From Pseudomonas sp. 8O (GTDB lineage: Bacteria; Pseudomonadota; Gammaproteobacteria; Pseudomonadales; Pseudomonadaceae), in assembly GCF_902506495.1 (NCBI RefSeq), contig NZ_LR733267.1, positions 62,001 to 126,000 of the forward strand: DNA of 64,000 bases. Direction: 5' to 3'. The notes under the pieces were generated by a model. That model worked only from the letters and a program-made list of their open reading frames with translations, searched no databases and was not told the origin of the DNA. Both the position numbers and the translations under genes were made by a program. Position 1 is the stretch's first letter. Each line of letters opens with the position of its first letter. Of the stretch, positions 35,275 through 44,381 are shown one piece after another.

Positions 35275-36504
35275 TCAGGCCTGCCGAGCGACCTCGCGGT
35301 GTCTCGGCAAGGCGATGGAAATCAGCGCGGCGGCCAGCACGAAGACGCTGGAAACCCACAGGCAGGCTTCCAGCCCATAGGCCTGGAAGACCCAGCCCGA
35401 GAGCAAGGTGCCGATCAGCCGCCCCAGTGCGTTGGACATGTAGTAGAAGCCTACGTCCAGCGATACGCCGTCTTCCTTGGCGTAGCTGACGATCAGGTAG
35501 CTGTGCAACGAGGAATTCACCGCGAACAGCACGCCGAACAGCATCAACCCACCCAGCAAGACCCCCTGCGCCGACCAGCCAGTGCCCAGCCCCAAGGCGA
35601 TCAGCGCCGGCAGACCGGCCAACAGCGCGGCCCATACGAAGGCGGCGCGACCGTCCGGCACATGGCCACTTTGCTTACCGGTAATGCGTGGGGCCAAGGA
35701 CTGCACGATGCCATAGCCGATCACCCAAGTGGCGAGAAAACCGCCCACCAGCCAGAAATCCCAGCCGAACACCGTGCTCAGGTACACCGGCAGCGCCACC
35801 ACGAACCAGACGTCGCGCGCACCGAACAGGAACAGCCGGGCAGCCGAAAGAATATTGATCGCCCGGCTCTTGGACAGCATGTCGCGGAATTTCGGCTTGG
35901 CCTTGGCCTTGCCCAGATCTTTCTTCAGCATCACCAGACTGGCCAGCCAGATCAGCGCCAGCGCGGCGGCCATGGCCAGCACCGCGCCGGTGAAACCGAG
36001 CACGGCGAGCAGCGCGCCACCCAGGAAAAAGCCGACGCCCTTGAGCGCGTTCTTCGAGCCGGTGAGGATCGCCACCCACTTGTACAGCGTGCCCTGCTGA
36101 CTGTCCGGCACCAGGAGTTTGATCGAGCTCTTGGCGCTCATCTTGTTCAGATCCTTGGCGATGCCGGACAGCGCCTGGGCGCCCATGACCCAGGGCACGG
36201 TCAACCAGGCAGCCGGCACGGTGAGCATCAACAGCGCCAGCACCTGCAGGCCAAGGCCGATGTTCATGGTGCGGTTGAGACCCAGGCGCGCGCCCAGGTA
36301 GCCGCCCACCAGATTGGTGACTACACCGAAGATCTCGTAGAACAGGAACAGCGCGGCGATCTGCAGCGGCGTGTAGCCCAGGCTGTGAAAATGCAGTACC
36401 ACCAGCATGCGCAACGCGCCGTCGGTGAGGGTAAAGGCCCAGTAGTTGCCGGTGACCAAGAGGTACTGGCGGATCTCCGGAGAGAGTCGAGCAAGGGCGT
36501 GCAT
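35275..36504 (-). CDS. arsJ: Organoarsenical efflux MFS permease ArsJ
   Basis: This is a 409-residue major-facilitator transporter. The start MHALARLSPEIRQYLLVTGN and the stretch VMGAQALSGIAKDLNKMSAK match ArsJ. ArsJ exports 1-arseno-3-phosphoglycerate, the unstable product that GAPDH makes from arsenate. The companion GAPDH gene lies upstream on the same strand. The 200-base gap between them carries a REP-like repeat. Confidence 0.92.
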   Translation of the reverse strand: MHALARLSPEIRQYLLVTGNYWAFTLTDGALRMLVVLHFHSLGYTPLQIAALFLFYEIFGVVTNLVGGYLGARLGLNRTMNIGLGLQVLALLMLTVPAAWLTVPWVMGAQALSGIAKDLNKMSAKSSIKLLVPDSQQGTLYKWVAILTGSKNALKGVGFFLGGALLAVLGFTGAVLAMAAALALIWLASLVMLKKDLGKAKAKPKFRDMLSKSRAINILSAARLFLFGARDVWFVVALPVYLSTVFGWDFWLVGGFLATWVIGYGIVQSLAPRITGKQSGHVPDGRAAFVWAALLAGLPALIALGLGTGWSAQGVLLGGLMLFGVLFAVNSSLHSYLIVSYAKEDGVSLDVGFYYMSNALGRLIGTLLSGWVFQAYGLEACLWVSSVFVLAAALISIALPRHREVARQA

Positions 36505-36561
36505 GGCGTGATTTCCTGATCGGGCGTGATATACGGCGCGGCCGAAGAACTGGCCTCAAGC

Positions 36562-36702
36562 GTAGGGTGCGCCGCGCGCACCATGGCGCTCCCTAACGGG
36601 CATGCGGGCAAACCGATGATTCGTCCCAGGCAGCAGGAAGGACGTCCCGTAAGCCTGTCCTTCCCATGCGGTGCGCTGGCTGGTGCGCACGGCGCACCCT
36701 AC
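36562..36702. repeat. REP-like inverted repeat between gap and arsJ
   Basis: GTAGGGTGCGCCGCGCGCACC (36562-36582) is mirrored by GGTGCGCACGGCGCACCCTAC (36682-36702), with 99 bases between. It lies between two functionally coupled arsenic genes and could affect read-through to arsJ. Confidence 0.8.
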
Positions 36703-36705
36703 GTG

Positions 36706-37710
36706 TCAGCCGGCCTGGCCGACCAGGCGCGCCAGCTCCACTGCGCGGTTGGCATAGCCCCACTCGTTGTCGTACCAGGCGTAGATCTTCACCTGAGTGC
36801 CGGCCACCACCATGGTCGACAGCGCATCGACGATGGACGAGCGCGGATCGGTGCGGTAGTCGATGGACACCAGCGGGCGCTCCTCGTAACCCAGGATGTT
36901 CTTCAGCGGGCCATCAGCAGCCGCCTTGAGCAGCGCGTTGACCTCCTCTGCCGTGGTGGCGCGCTCGACCTCGAACACGCAGTCGGTCAGCGAGGCGTTG
37001 GCCAGCGGCACGCGCACGGCATGGCCGTTCAACTTGCCACGAAGCTCGGGGAAGATCTCGGCAATCGCCGTGGCAGAACCGGTGGTAGTCGGAATCAGGC
37101 TCATACCCGAGGCGCGGGCGCGGCGCAGATCCTTGTGCGGTTGGTCGAGGATGCTCTGGGTGTTGGTCAGGTCGTGAATGGTGGTGATCGAGCCGTGACG
37201 AATGCCCAGCGCCTCGTGGATCACCTTGACCACCGGTGCCAGACAATTGGTGGTGCAGGAGGCGGCGGTGACGATGCGGTGCTGCGCAGGGTCGAACAGG
37301 TGCTGGTTGACGCCCATCACCACGTTCAGCGCGCCCTGCTCCTTGACCGGCGCGCAGACCACCACGCGCTCCACGCCCTGGTCCAGATAACCCTGCAGCA
37401 CAGCGACCGTCTTCATCTTGCCGCTGGCCTCGAGCACCAGATCGCAGCCACTCCAGTCGGTATCGGCGATGGCCTTGTTGGCAGTCACCGCGATGCGCTT
37501 GCCATCGATCACCACGCAATCGCCATCGCTGCCCGCCTCATGCTGCCAGCGGCCATGCACCGAGTCGAAGTTGAGCAGGTGCGCGTGGGTGGCAGCGTCA
37601 CCTGCCGGATCGTTGATCTGCACGAACTCCAGTTCGGGCCAGTTCCAGGCAGCACGCAGGGCCAGACGGCCGATGCGGCCAAAACCGTTGATGCCTACTT
37701 TGATGGTCAT
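36706..37710 (-). CDS. ArsJ-associated glyceraldehyde-3-phosphate dehydrogenase
   Basis: This 334-residue GAPDH begins [20 protein letters not shown], the NAD-binding glycine-rich start. The catalytic Cys lies in [14 protein letters not shown] and the C-terminal [15 protein letters not shown] motif is intact. It is one of the GAPDH forms that accompany ArsJ; with arsenate in place of phosphate it makes 1-arseno-3-phosphoglycerate, which ArsJ exports. The start at 37710 has an AGAGG-type site. The gene is co-oriented with arsH and the phosphatase gene. Confidence 0.93.
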   Translation of the reverse strand: MTIKVGINGFGRIGRLALRAAWNWPELEFVQINDPAGDAATHAHLLNFDSVHGRWQHEAGSDGDCVVIDGKRIAVTANKAIADTDWSGCDLVLEASGKMKTVAVLQGYLDQGVERVVVCAPVKEQGALNVVMGVNQHLFDPAQHRIVTAASCTTNCLAPVVKVIHEALGIRHGSITTIHDLTNTQSILDQPHKDLRRARASGMSLIPTTTGSATAIAEIFPELRGKLNGHAVRVPLANASLTDCVFEVERATTAEEVNALLKAAADGPLKNILGYEERPLVSIDYRTDPRSSIVDALSTMVVAGTQVKIYAWYDNEWGYANRAVELARLVGQAG

Positions 37711-37723
37711 GTCGATGCCTCTG

Positions 37724-38224
37724 TCAGTGGGTCGCGTCGAACTGGTTGATCCAGTTGAAGTGCGCGGGATGCTGGATGGCCTTGGGCCGCAGTGCCTGCA
37801 CCAAGGCGATGGCCTCATCGCGCGCAATGCCCGCTTCGATGAGGATGCGGGCGGCGATCAGGCCGGTGCGCCCGGAGCCGCCCTTGCAGTGGATGGCCAG
37901 CGCGCGGCCGCCACGCAGGTGCTCGATGATCGCCTGGCGGGACATCCGCCAGCCTTCGCCGAAGGCTTCCAGCGGTACCTGTTCGTCGGCCACCGGCAGG
38001 TGATACCAGGCCAGCGCCAGAGCCTGGCACTGCTGGCCGATCTGCTCGGCGCCGTTGGCGGAAAGCTCGTTGTGGGGCATCAGCGTGATCACGCCCGCTG
38101 CACCGGCCTGCTTGAGCGCCAGCAGCGCGTCTTCTAGCGTGGTTTCGCGGATGCCTGGGCACGGCGTGAAGATCAGCGCGCCAGCCAGGCCGGGCACGTG
38201 CAATACATCGTATGGATGAGTCAT
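37724..38224 (-). CDS. Dual-specificity-type protein phosphatase in the arsenic operon
   Basis: This 166-residue cysteine phosphatase has the P-loop [17 protein letters not shown], with HCX5R, and a likely general acid in [15 protein letters not shown]. The length and fold fit dual-specificity or CDKN3-like phosphatases. It lies 13 bases after the gap start region, between arsH and gap, and similar genes are known to accompany arsH and arsJ in ars clusters. The role in arsenic resistance is not known; phosphate-ester handling is a guess. Confidence 0.85.
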   Translation of the reverse strand: MTHPYDVLHVPGLAGALIFTPCPGIRETTLEDALLALKQAGAAGVITLMPHNELSANGAEQIGQQCQALALAWYHLPVADEQVPLEAFGEGWRMSRQAIIEHLRGGRALAIHCKGGSGRTGLIAARILIEAGIARDEAIALVQALRPKAIQHPAHFNWINQFDATH

Positions 38225-38242
38225 GGCGGGCTGTTCCTTCGC

Positions 38243-38980
38243 TCAGATGGCACGCTGATTGACGCGTTTGGACAGTTCTTCGGCCGACTCCTTGCGCTCG
38301 GAATAGCGATCGACCAGGTAGTCGGAGCGATCGCGCAGCAAAAGGGTGAACTTGAAGAGCTCCTCCATCACGTCCACCAGGCGGTCGTAGAACGAGGACG
38401 GCTTCATCCGGCCCTCAGCGTCGAACTCCATGAATGCCTTGGGCACCGAGGACTGGTTGGGGATGGTGAACATGCGCATCCAGCGTCCCAGCACGCGCAA
38501 CTGGTTGACCACATTGAACGACTGCGAGCCGCCACAGACCTGCATCACCGCCAGGGTCTTGCCCTGGGTCGGACGGACCGCGCCCATGGCCAGCGGCACC
38601 CAGTCGATCTGCGCCTTGAACACGGCGGTCATAGAACCGTGGCGCTCAGGGGAGCACCACACCTGCCCTTCCGACCACTGCATCAGCTCGCGCAGCTCCT
38701 GCACCTTGGGGTGATTTTCCGGCGCATCGTCCGGCAGCGGCAGACCGCGCGGGTCGAAGATGCGCGTCTCGGCGCCGAAGTGCTGCAACAGGCGCGCGGC
38801 CTCCTCGGTCATCAGACGGCTGAAGGACTTCTCGCGAGTAGAACCGTACAGCAGCAGGATACGCGGCGCGTGGGTCGAGGCCGATTCGACGGTGAGCTTG
38901 TCCACAGTCAGCAGATCGAGCAGTTGCAGGTCGGCATTGGGCAGATCGTCTTGCACGGTATCGCTCCAGAAATGGGTCAA
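38243..38980 (-). CDS. arsH: NADPH-dependent FMN reductase ArsH
   Basis: This 245-residue flavodoxin-fold protein contains the FMN-binding [16 protein letters not shown] and the ArsH segments [15 protein letters not shown] and [20 protein letters not shown]. ArsH oxidises trivalent organoarsenicals to the less toxic pentavalent form. It follows the arsC-arsR fusion by 26 bases and belongs to the same operon. Confidence 0.94.
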   Translation of the reverse strand: MTHFWSDTVQDDLPNADLQLLDLLTVDKLTVESASTHAPRILLLYGSTREKSFSRLMTEEAARLLQHFGAETRIFDPRGLPLPDDAPENHPKVQELRELMQWSEGQVWCSPERHGSMTAVFKAQIDWVPLAMGAVRPTQGKTLAVMQVCGGSQSFNVVNQLRVLGRWMRMFTIPNQSSVPKAFMEFDAEGRMKPSSFYDRLVDVMEELFKFTLLLRDRSDYLVDRYSERKESAEELSKRVNQRAI

Positions 38981-39006
38981 AACAGGGTCTTCACGAGGCT
39001 CGCCGC

Positions 39007-39783
39007 TCAGTCACAGGCTGGCTTGCGGCCAGGGCGGTCACGCATCTGCCACAGGCGCTGCACATCCGGGCGCAGCCACTCGGCATTGCTGTCCAGGGTG
39101 CGCTTGAGCACATCCCTGACCCACTCGGGCAACTGCGGATGCAGGCGGTAGTAAACCCATTGGCCATTGCGGCGATCCTCAAGCAAACCGCAGCTGCGCA
39201 GTAGCGCCAGGTGCCGGGAAATCTTCGGCTGGGCCTCTTCCAGCGCCGAGGTCAGTTCACAGACGCACAGCTCCTGCTCCAGGGTGACGAGCATGGCGAT
39301 ACGCGCCCGCGTCTCGTCGGCCAGGCACTTGAACAGTTCGGTGGGCGTCATGCCATCGCTGGCAACACTGGCAGGCTTGCTCTTGATCAAGACGAACATC
39401 TTTATCCGTTCGTGGATCTCGTGCAGGGTCTTGCGATAGGCGTCCTTCTGCGAGCTGGTCGCCGGGTCCTCGAAATTCCAGGCGATGTATTCGCCCGTAC
39501 CAGGCAGCGCCAGGCACTCCAGCGCAGACTTGTCACACAGGGTGATCACATAGTCGAACGGCTCGCCCGCTACCTGCTCCACGGACTTGCTGAACAGCCC
39601 TGCGGTCGAGACACCCAGATGCTCGAGCACATCGCGGGTACGCGGGTCTATCTCAGTGGGTGCGCTGCCCGCACTGAAAGCCTCGAAGTGTTCGGAGTCG
39701 GTGTGACGCAGCAGCGCTTCGGCCATCTGCGAGCGCGACGAATTGGCCACGCAGAGGAACAAGACACGCTTTTTCTGGCTCAT
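39007..39783 (-). CDS. Fused arsenate reductase (ArsC, LMW-PTP type) and ArsR regulator
   Basis: This 258-residue protein joins two domains. The N-terminal half (about 1-130) is a thioredoxin-coupled arsenate reductase. Its P-loop is [10 protein letters not shown] (Cys11) and the redox pair is CDKSALEC (Cys83, Cys90), spaced as in S. aureus ArsC. The C-terminal part (about 145-245) is an ArsR winged-helix repressor. Its arsenite-sensing CVC (Cys173, Cys175) lies in [11 protein letters not shown], followed by the DNA-recognition helix [12 protein letters not shown]. No separate arsR or arsC is seen in the island. The start at 39783 has a GGAA site; a further ATG at 39798 is less likely. It is divergent from acr3. 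Confidence 0.93.
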   Translation of the reverse strand: MSQKKRVLFLCVANSSRSQMAEALLRHTDSEHFEAFSAGSAPTEIDPRTRDVLEHLGVSTAGLFSKSVEQVAGEPFDYVITLCDKSALECLALPGTGEYIAWNFEDPATSSQKDAYRKTLHEIHERIKMFVLIKSKPASVASDGMTPTELFKCLADETRARIAMLVTLEQELCVCELTSALEEAQPKISRHLALLRSCGLLEDRRNGQWVYYRLHPQLPEWVRDVLKRTLDSNAEWLRPDVQRLWQMRDRPGRKPACD

Positions 39784-39799
39784 GTTGATTTCCATCAAG

Positions 39800-39860
39800 G
39801 ATGCACATGAGCAAATATATTATTTTGCGAATATTCAGTAAAGCGAATATGTTTGAGCCA
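39800..39860. promoter_or_regulatory. Divergent acr3/arsCR control region
   Basis: The short AT-rich gap contains two direct copies of GCGAATAT (39827-39834 and 39843-39850) with start points 16 bases apart, near ATATATTATTTT. ArsR operators are commonly AT-rich and symmetrical or repeated, so this is the likely target of the fused regulator, controlling both directions. Confidence 0.55.
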
Positions 39861-39887
39861 TTCACCCTGACGAGGACAGGCACCAAG

Positions 39888-40958
39888 ATGACAAATGCAT
39901 GCGACACCGCCCTGAAGCAATCCGCGGGCGCGCCTCTGGGTTTCTTCGAACGTTACCTGACCCTGTGGGTATTCCTCTGTATCGCGGCCGGTACGGTACT
40001 CGGCCTGGTCGCTCCGCAGGCCGCCCAGGCAATCGGCGCCATGGAGATTGCCCAGGTGAACATCCCGGTCGGCCTGCTGATATGGGTGATGATCATCCCC
40101 ATGCTGATGAAGATCGACTTCGGTTCGCTGCATGAGGTGCGCGGACAGAAAGCCGGCATCGGCGTCACCCTGTTCGTCAACTGGGTGGTCAAACCCTTCT
40201 CCATGGCCCTGATTGGCTGGCTGTTCATCAAGATCCTGTTCGCCGACTGGCTGCCGGCCGACCAACTCGACAGCTACATGGCCGGGCTGATCCTGCTCGG
40301 CGCCGCGCCTTGTACGGCGATGGTGTTCATCTGGAGCAACCTGTGTAAAGGCAACGCCAATTTCACCATCAGCCAGGTGGCGCTCAACGATCTGGTGATG
40401 GTGTTCGCCTTCGCACCCATCGTCGCCCTGCTGCTCGGCGTGTCGTCGATCCCGGTGCCGTGGGACACCCTGCTGCTGTCGGTGGTGATGTACATCGTCA
40501 TTCCCCTGGCTATCGCCCAGGCCGTGCGCGCCCACCTGCTCAAACGCGGCAAACCCGCCTTCGAAGCGGTGCTGGAAAAAATCTCCCCCTTCTCGATCCT
40601 CGCCCTGCTGGCCACCCTGGTGTTGCTGTTCTCCTTTCAGGGCCAGGCCATCGTCGAACAACCGCTGGTGATCGGCATTCTGGCCATGCCGATCCTGCTG
40701 CAGACACTGTTTATCGCCGCACTCGGCTACTGGCTCAACCGCTCCCTCAAGGTGCGCCATGACGTGGCCGGCCCCTCGACCATGATTGGCGCATCCAACT
40801 TCTTCGAGCTGGCCGTGGCGGTGGCCATCGTGCTCTACGGCTTCGACTCCGGCGCGGCGCTGGCTACCGTAGTGGGCGTGCTGATCGAGGTGCCGGTGAT
40901 GCTCTGGCTGGTGCGCATGGTCAACAAGAGTCGCAGTTGGTACGAGCAGGCCCTGTAG
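39888..40958 (+). CDS. acr3: Arsenite efflux permease Acr3
   Basis: This 356-residue permease has about ten membrane segments. The start at 39888 gives MTNACDTALKQSAGAPLGFF; a longer reading frame to 39801 runs into the control region. The conserved Cys is in LILLGAAPCTAMVFIWSNLC, which is essential in ACR3 proteins. It exports arsenite produced by the arsenate reductase domain. It is transcribed away from the rest of the operon. Confidence 0.93.
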   Translation: MTNACDTALKQSAGAPLGFFERYLTLWVFLCIAAGTVLGLVAPQAAQAIGAMEIAQVNIPVGLLIWVMIIPMLMKIDFGSLHEVRGQKAGIGVTLFVNWVVKPFSMALIGWLFIKILFADWLPADQLDSYMAGLILLGAAPCTAMVFIWSNLCKGNANFTISQVALNDLVMVFAFAPIVALLLGVSSIPVPWDTLLLSVVMYIVIPLAIAQAVRAHLLKRGKPAFEAVLEKISPFSILALLATLVLLFSFQGQAIVEQPLVIGILAMPILLQTLFIAALGYWLNRSLKVRHDVAGPSTMIGASNFFELAVAVAIVLYGFDSGAALATVVGVLIEVPVMLWLVRMVNKSRSWYEQAL

Positions 40959-41118
40959 CTCACACGCGAACGCGAGGCCTTTACACCTGGCTAGACGCAC
41001 TTGTTAACACCGTGGTGAGAAGGCTGCATCACATCCGGCTTGCGCCTGCTCTTCAGAGAGCGGCTCAGGCAAGTACCGAGCCTTGAAGAATCGCGCACCA
41101 GAACAGCGAACCGAAGCG

Positions 41119-42087
41119 TCAGCCGCCGATGATCTTCATCACCGTCACGCCACCGGAGAAGGCCAGGTCCTGCTTGTCACCCAGCGCCTTGACCAGCAGA
41201 CGCTGCAGCGCCGGCAAGGCCTGGTGACGAGGTTTGTCCAGCAGGTCACCAACGAAGTGGCGATTGCTCGACGACAGGCAGCCGTGCAACCAACCGGTAG
41301 ACGACAGGCGCAGGCGCGAGCAGGTACGGCAGAACGGCACGCTTTCGTTGGCGATCACGCCGAAATGGCCGGCGCCGGGAATGGCGTAGCGCATCGCGGT
41401 AGCGTCCAGCGGAGCGCTGGCCTGAACGTACTGGTGACGACTGCCGATCAGCTCCAGCAGCTCCGGCAGACCGATGAACTGCTGGTTGAAGGCGTTGGGG
41501 TCGCGCGCCAGGTGGCCCATGCGCATCAGTTCGATGAAGCGCAGTTCGAAGCCACGCTCCAGGCAGTACTCGAGCAGCGGCAGCACCTGGTCGAGATTCT
41601 GCCCACGCAACGGCACCATGTTGACCTTGATCTTCATCCCGGCTTCGCGTGCCGCTTCCATCCCGGCCAGCACGGTGGCCAGGTCGCCGCCACGGGCGAT
41701 GCTGCGGAAAGCGTCGGCGTCGAGGGTATCGAGGGAAACATTCAGGCGGCGGATGCCGCATTCGACCAACAGCGGCAACTTGCGCTCGAGCAACTGGCCG
41801 TTGGTGGTCAGGCTGATGTCGTCGAGACCGAGCTGGCTGACCTGTCGCAGGAAAGGCTCCAGGCGCGTGCTGACCAGCGGCTCACCACCGGTGATACGCA
41901 GGCGCTCGATGCCGGCTGCTTCGATCAGATAAGCCACACCACGTGCCATGGCGTCAGCGGAGAGTTCGTCCTGAGCGGCGACCAGACGCTTGCCGTTCGG
42001 CACACAGTAGGTGCAGGCGTAGTTGCAGGCGGCGGTCAGACTGACGCGAAGGTTGCGAAAGTGTCTGCCCTGGCGGTCGACGATCAT
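41119..42087 (-). CDS. moaA: GTP 3',8-cyclase MoaA
   Basis: This 322-residue radical-SAM enzyme carries out the first step of molybdenum-cofactor synthesis, turning GTP into 3',8-cyclo-GTP. The CX3CX2C cluster is CNYACTYC (Cys21, Cys25, Cys28). The second cluster is in FCRTCSRLRL with a further Cys in WLHGCL. The protein ends in the family's C-terminal GG. The gene sits alone next to a TetR regulator and the aminotransferase, with no other mo genes here. Confidence 0.95.
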   Translation of the reverse strand: MIVDRQGRHFRNLRVSLTAACNYACTYCVPNGKRLVAAQDELSADAMARGVAYLIEAAGIERLRITGGEPLVSTRLEPFLRQVSQLGLDDISLTTNGQLLERKLPLLVECGIRRLNVSLDTLDADAFRSIARGGDLATVLAGMEAAREAGMKIKVNMVPLRGQNLDQVLPLLEYCLERGFELRFIELMRMGHLARDPNAFNQQFIGLPELLELIGSRHQYVQASAPLDATAMRYAIPGAGHFGVIANESVPFCRTCSRLRLSSTGWLHGCLSSSNRHFVGDLLDKPRHQALPALQRLLVKALGDKQDLAFSGGVTVMKIIGG

Positions 42088-42166
42088 TGAGAGCTCCAGT
42101 TCGTTAAGAACCGGAGTATATCGCTATGTCGGCCACGGCACAGTCCCGTGGCCGACATACCAAGCA

Positions 42167-42790
42167 TCAGGCGTCGCGCTTGCGCTTGTTGCCCATGCGC
42201 ACGCCGATGTCCATGAGGAACTGGAAGAAGCCTTCCTGGTCCTCGAGCACATTGCTCCAGAACGGCGAGTGGTACAGGGCCACGGCGCCATGCACCAGGG
42301 CCCAGGCGGCGCAGTAGTGGAAGTACGGCGGCACGTCTTCCAGCTTGCCCTCGGCGATGCGCCCCTTGATCAGCTGGGTCAGACGCTCGAAGTTGGAAGC
42401 ACGGATCTTGTGCAACTGCTCGACCATTTCCGGCACTTGATTGCCCTTGACCACCTTCTCTTCCAGGCGGTCGAACAGGCGATAGCGCTGCGGATCGCGC
42501 ATGCGAAATTCGAAGTAGGCACGCGACAGCGCTTCCTTGTCACGATCCACGTCGGCCGAGTGCAGCAGCTCATTGAGATCGCGCTCGTAATCGAGCATCA
42601 GGCGCAGGTAGATCTCCGCCTTGGACTTGAAGTGCTTGTAGATAGTGCCTTTGCCGATACCGACCGCATCAGCGATCATCTCGACGGTCACGCTGTCTTC
42701 TCCTTGTTCGAGGAAGAGTTTCAGCGCGGTATCGAGAATTTCTTGCTCGCGGCGACGGAATTCGCGGACCTTACGGGGTTCTTTCTGCAT
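42167..42790 (-). CDS. TetR family transcriptional regulator
   Basis: This 207-residue regulator has a TetR DNA-binding domain at residues 15-65, with ILDTALKLFLEQGEDSVTVE and MIADAVGIGKGTIYKHFKSK as the helix-turn-helix. The C-terminal ligand domain is unrelated to named groups. The position next to moaA and a conserved core block matches the P. aeruginosa locus near PA2957. Target genes are unknown; the divergent aminotransferase is a candidate. Confidence 0.9.
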   Translation of the reverse strand: MQKEPRKVREFRRREQEILDTALKLFLEQGEDSVTVEMIADAVGIGKGTIYKHFKSKAEIYLRLMLDYERDLNELLHSADVDRDKEALSRAYFEFRMRDPQRYRLFDRLEEKVVKGNQVPEMVEQLHKIRASNFERLTQLIKGRIAEGKLEDVPPYFHYCAAWALVHGAVALYHSPFWSNVLEDQEGFFQFLMDIGVRMGNKRKRDA

Positions 42791-42865
42791 AAAGGGACTA
42801 CGGGGTCAAAAATCGAAGCCGCCTATTATGCCCAAATGCGGCCAAATTGCACGGATCATCCGACC

Positions 42866-43999
42866 ATGTACGTGTTTCATGATGAGTTCCCCCTGGAAAA
42901 TGGACTGCGCTATCTGAATCATGCGGCGGTCGCCCCCTGGCCAAAACGCAGTGCTGAAGCGGTGCGGCGGTTCTCGGAAGCGAACGTGACCAGCGGTGCG
43001 CGTGACTATCCCGACTGGCTGAAGCTGGAGCGTAGCCTGCGCGAACGCCTTGTGCGTCTGATGAACGCACCAAGCACCGGTGATATCGCACTGGTCAAGA
43101 ACACGTCCGAGGCACTGTCCTTCGTGGCCTTCGGCCTGGACTGGCGAGCCGGCGACCAGGTGATCATCAGTGACGAGGAATTCCCCTCAAACCGTATCGT
43201 CTGGCTGGCACTGGCGGCCCAGGGCGTGGAAGTGATCGAGGTCAGCCTCAAGGGCGATGACCCGGAGGCAGCCCTGCTCGCCGCCTTCACCCCGCGAACA
43301 CGCCTGTTGTCGGTCAGCGCCGTGCAGTTCGCCAGCGGCCTGCGCCTGGATCTGCCGCGCCTCGGCCAGGGCTGCCGCCAGCGTGGCGTGCTGTTCTGCA
43401 TCGATGCCATCCAGCAACTGGGCGCCCTGCCCTTCGATGTCCAGGCCTACGACTGCGACTTCGCCATGGCCGATGGCCACAAATGGATGCTCGGCCCGGA
43501 AGGCCTTGGGGTGTTCTATTGCCGCAGCGCAGTGCGCGATCAACTGAGGCTGCATGAGTACGGCTGGCACATGCTGGAGCATGCCGGCGATTACACCCGC
43601 ACGGACTGGCAACCGGCCCGCAGTGCGCGGCGCTTCGAATGCGGCAGCCCGAACATGCTCGGCGCCTTCGCCCTGGAGGCGAGTTTGTCGTTACTCGAAG
43701 AGGTGGGCATGGAGCGGGTCGGTACACTCCTGGAAGATCGTGTGCAGCGCCTGGATGAGGGTATTCGCGCACTACCCGGCGCGGTAATCCATAGCCCGCT
43801 CGACCCGGCGCGCCGCGCCGGCATCCTCAACTTCAGCCTGGCAGGCTGGGACAACCCGGCGCTTTACCAACGCCTGCGCGAGGACCAGGTGATCTGCGTG
43901 CAGCGCGGGCCTGGAGTACGCCTGTCGCCGCATTTCTACACCAGCGAGCAGGTGATCGAGGAGACTCTGGGTCTGCTAACCCAGCTGGCAAAAGGGTGA
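42866..43999 (+). CDS. Class V aminotransferase (cysteine-desulfurase-like)
   Basis: This 377-residue PLP enzyme starts at the ATG at 42866 (MYVFHDEFPLENGLRYLNHA). PLP-related motifs include KNTSEALSFVA, FCIDAIQQLGALPFDVQAYD and the Schiff-base lysine in MADGHKWMLGPEGLGVFY. The sequence groups with IscS/SufS-like or isopenicillin-epimerase-like class V enzymes. A dedicated role cannot be assigned. It is divergent from the TetR gene. Confidence 0.85.
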   Translation: MYVFHDEFPLENGLRYLNHAAVAPWPKRSAEAVRRFSEANVTSGARDYPDWLKLERSLRERLVRLMNAPSTGDIALVKNTSEALSFVAFGLDWRAGDQVIISDEEFPSNRIVWLALAAQGVEVIEVSLKGDDPEAALLAAFTPRTRLLSVSAVQFASGLRLDLPRLGQGCRQRGVLFCIDAIQQLGALPFDVQAYDCDFAMADGHKWMLGPEGLGVFYCRSAVRDQLRLHEYGWHMLEHAGDYTRTDWQPARSARRFECGSPNMLGAFALEASLSLLEEVGMERVGTLLEDRVQRLDEGIRALPGAVIHSPLDPARRAGILNFSLAGWDNPALYQRLREDQVICVQRGPGVRLSPHFYTSEQVIEETLGLLTQLAKG

Positions 44000-44232
44000 G
44001 AATCTGCGCACGGCCTGCTGCGCGTCGGTCCTGCCGCGTTAAAAACAAGCTCGGGCGACTCATTTACAACGCGTAAACTCCCCGCCCTCGCTTTTTTTTG
44101 CCTTGCAGGACTCTAGCTCGCAATGCCGTGAACAGATTCGGCGGACTCAGCAGCGGCCGCGGTATTCCAAATCCGTTTAAAAAACTCAGGCTTTGGCCTG
44201 GACGCTCGCTGATCATGACCAATACTGAAATT
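44000..44232. other. Intergenic region with a repeat shared with 54960-55232
   Basis: The stretch around 44027-44096 contains CGCGTTAAAAACA and CTCATTTACAACGCGTAAAC, closely matching the interior of the MITE-like element between yceD and maf. No terminal inverted repeats are present in this copy, so it is a fragment. I find no gene here. Immediately beyond lies the RgsA-like RNA. Confidence 0.6.
44220..44226 (+). promoter_or_regulatory. Possible RpoS-type -10 box of the RgsA-like RNA
   Basis: CAATACT lies seven bases before the predicted 5' end and resembles the extended RpoS -10 element (CTATACT). RgsA is RpoS-dependent in Pseudomonas. No clear GacA upstream box was found by eye. Confidence 0.4.
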
Positions 44233-44353
44233 TACTGGTGTGCGGCATCTCCCCCCAAGTGCCCCGCCAGCCAAGGTACCGTGGACCGCGTACCTTGATT
44301 TACTCCTAATGGTCTTAACCCGGATTCATCCCCCAGAATCCGGGTTTTTTTTT
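44233..44353 (+). ncRNA. rgsA: RgsA-like small regulatory RNA
   Basis: A transcript of about 120 bases is predicted. It contains the C-rich single-stranded motif CATCTCCCCCCAAG, a stem from GGTACC with its mate GGTACC-like TACC, and a strong terminator (ACCCGGATTC/GAATCCGGGT, then nine T) ending at 44353. In P. aeruginosa the small RNA RgsA (PA2958.1) is encoded immediately before tatD, and the present sequence sits in that place. I assign it from position, length and terminator, not from an alignment. Confidence 0.75.
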
Positions 44354-44381
44354 GCCTGGCCTGATGCCAGAAACGCGAAGC

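Noticed and set aside
44098-44298. Small open frame ending in MTNTEIYWCAASPPKCPASQ-like peptide over the RgsA RNA
   Set aside because: No ribosome binding site; the last part lies within a structured RNA with a terminator, so it is better explained as noncoding.
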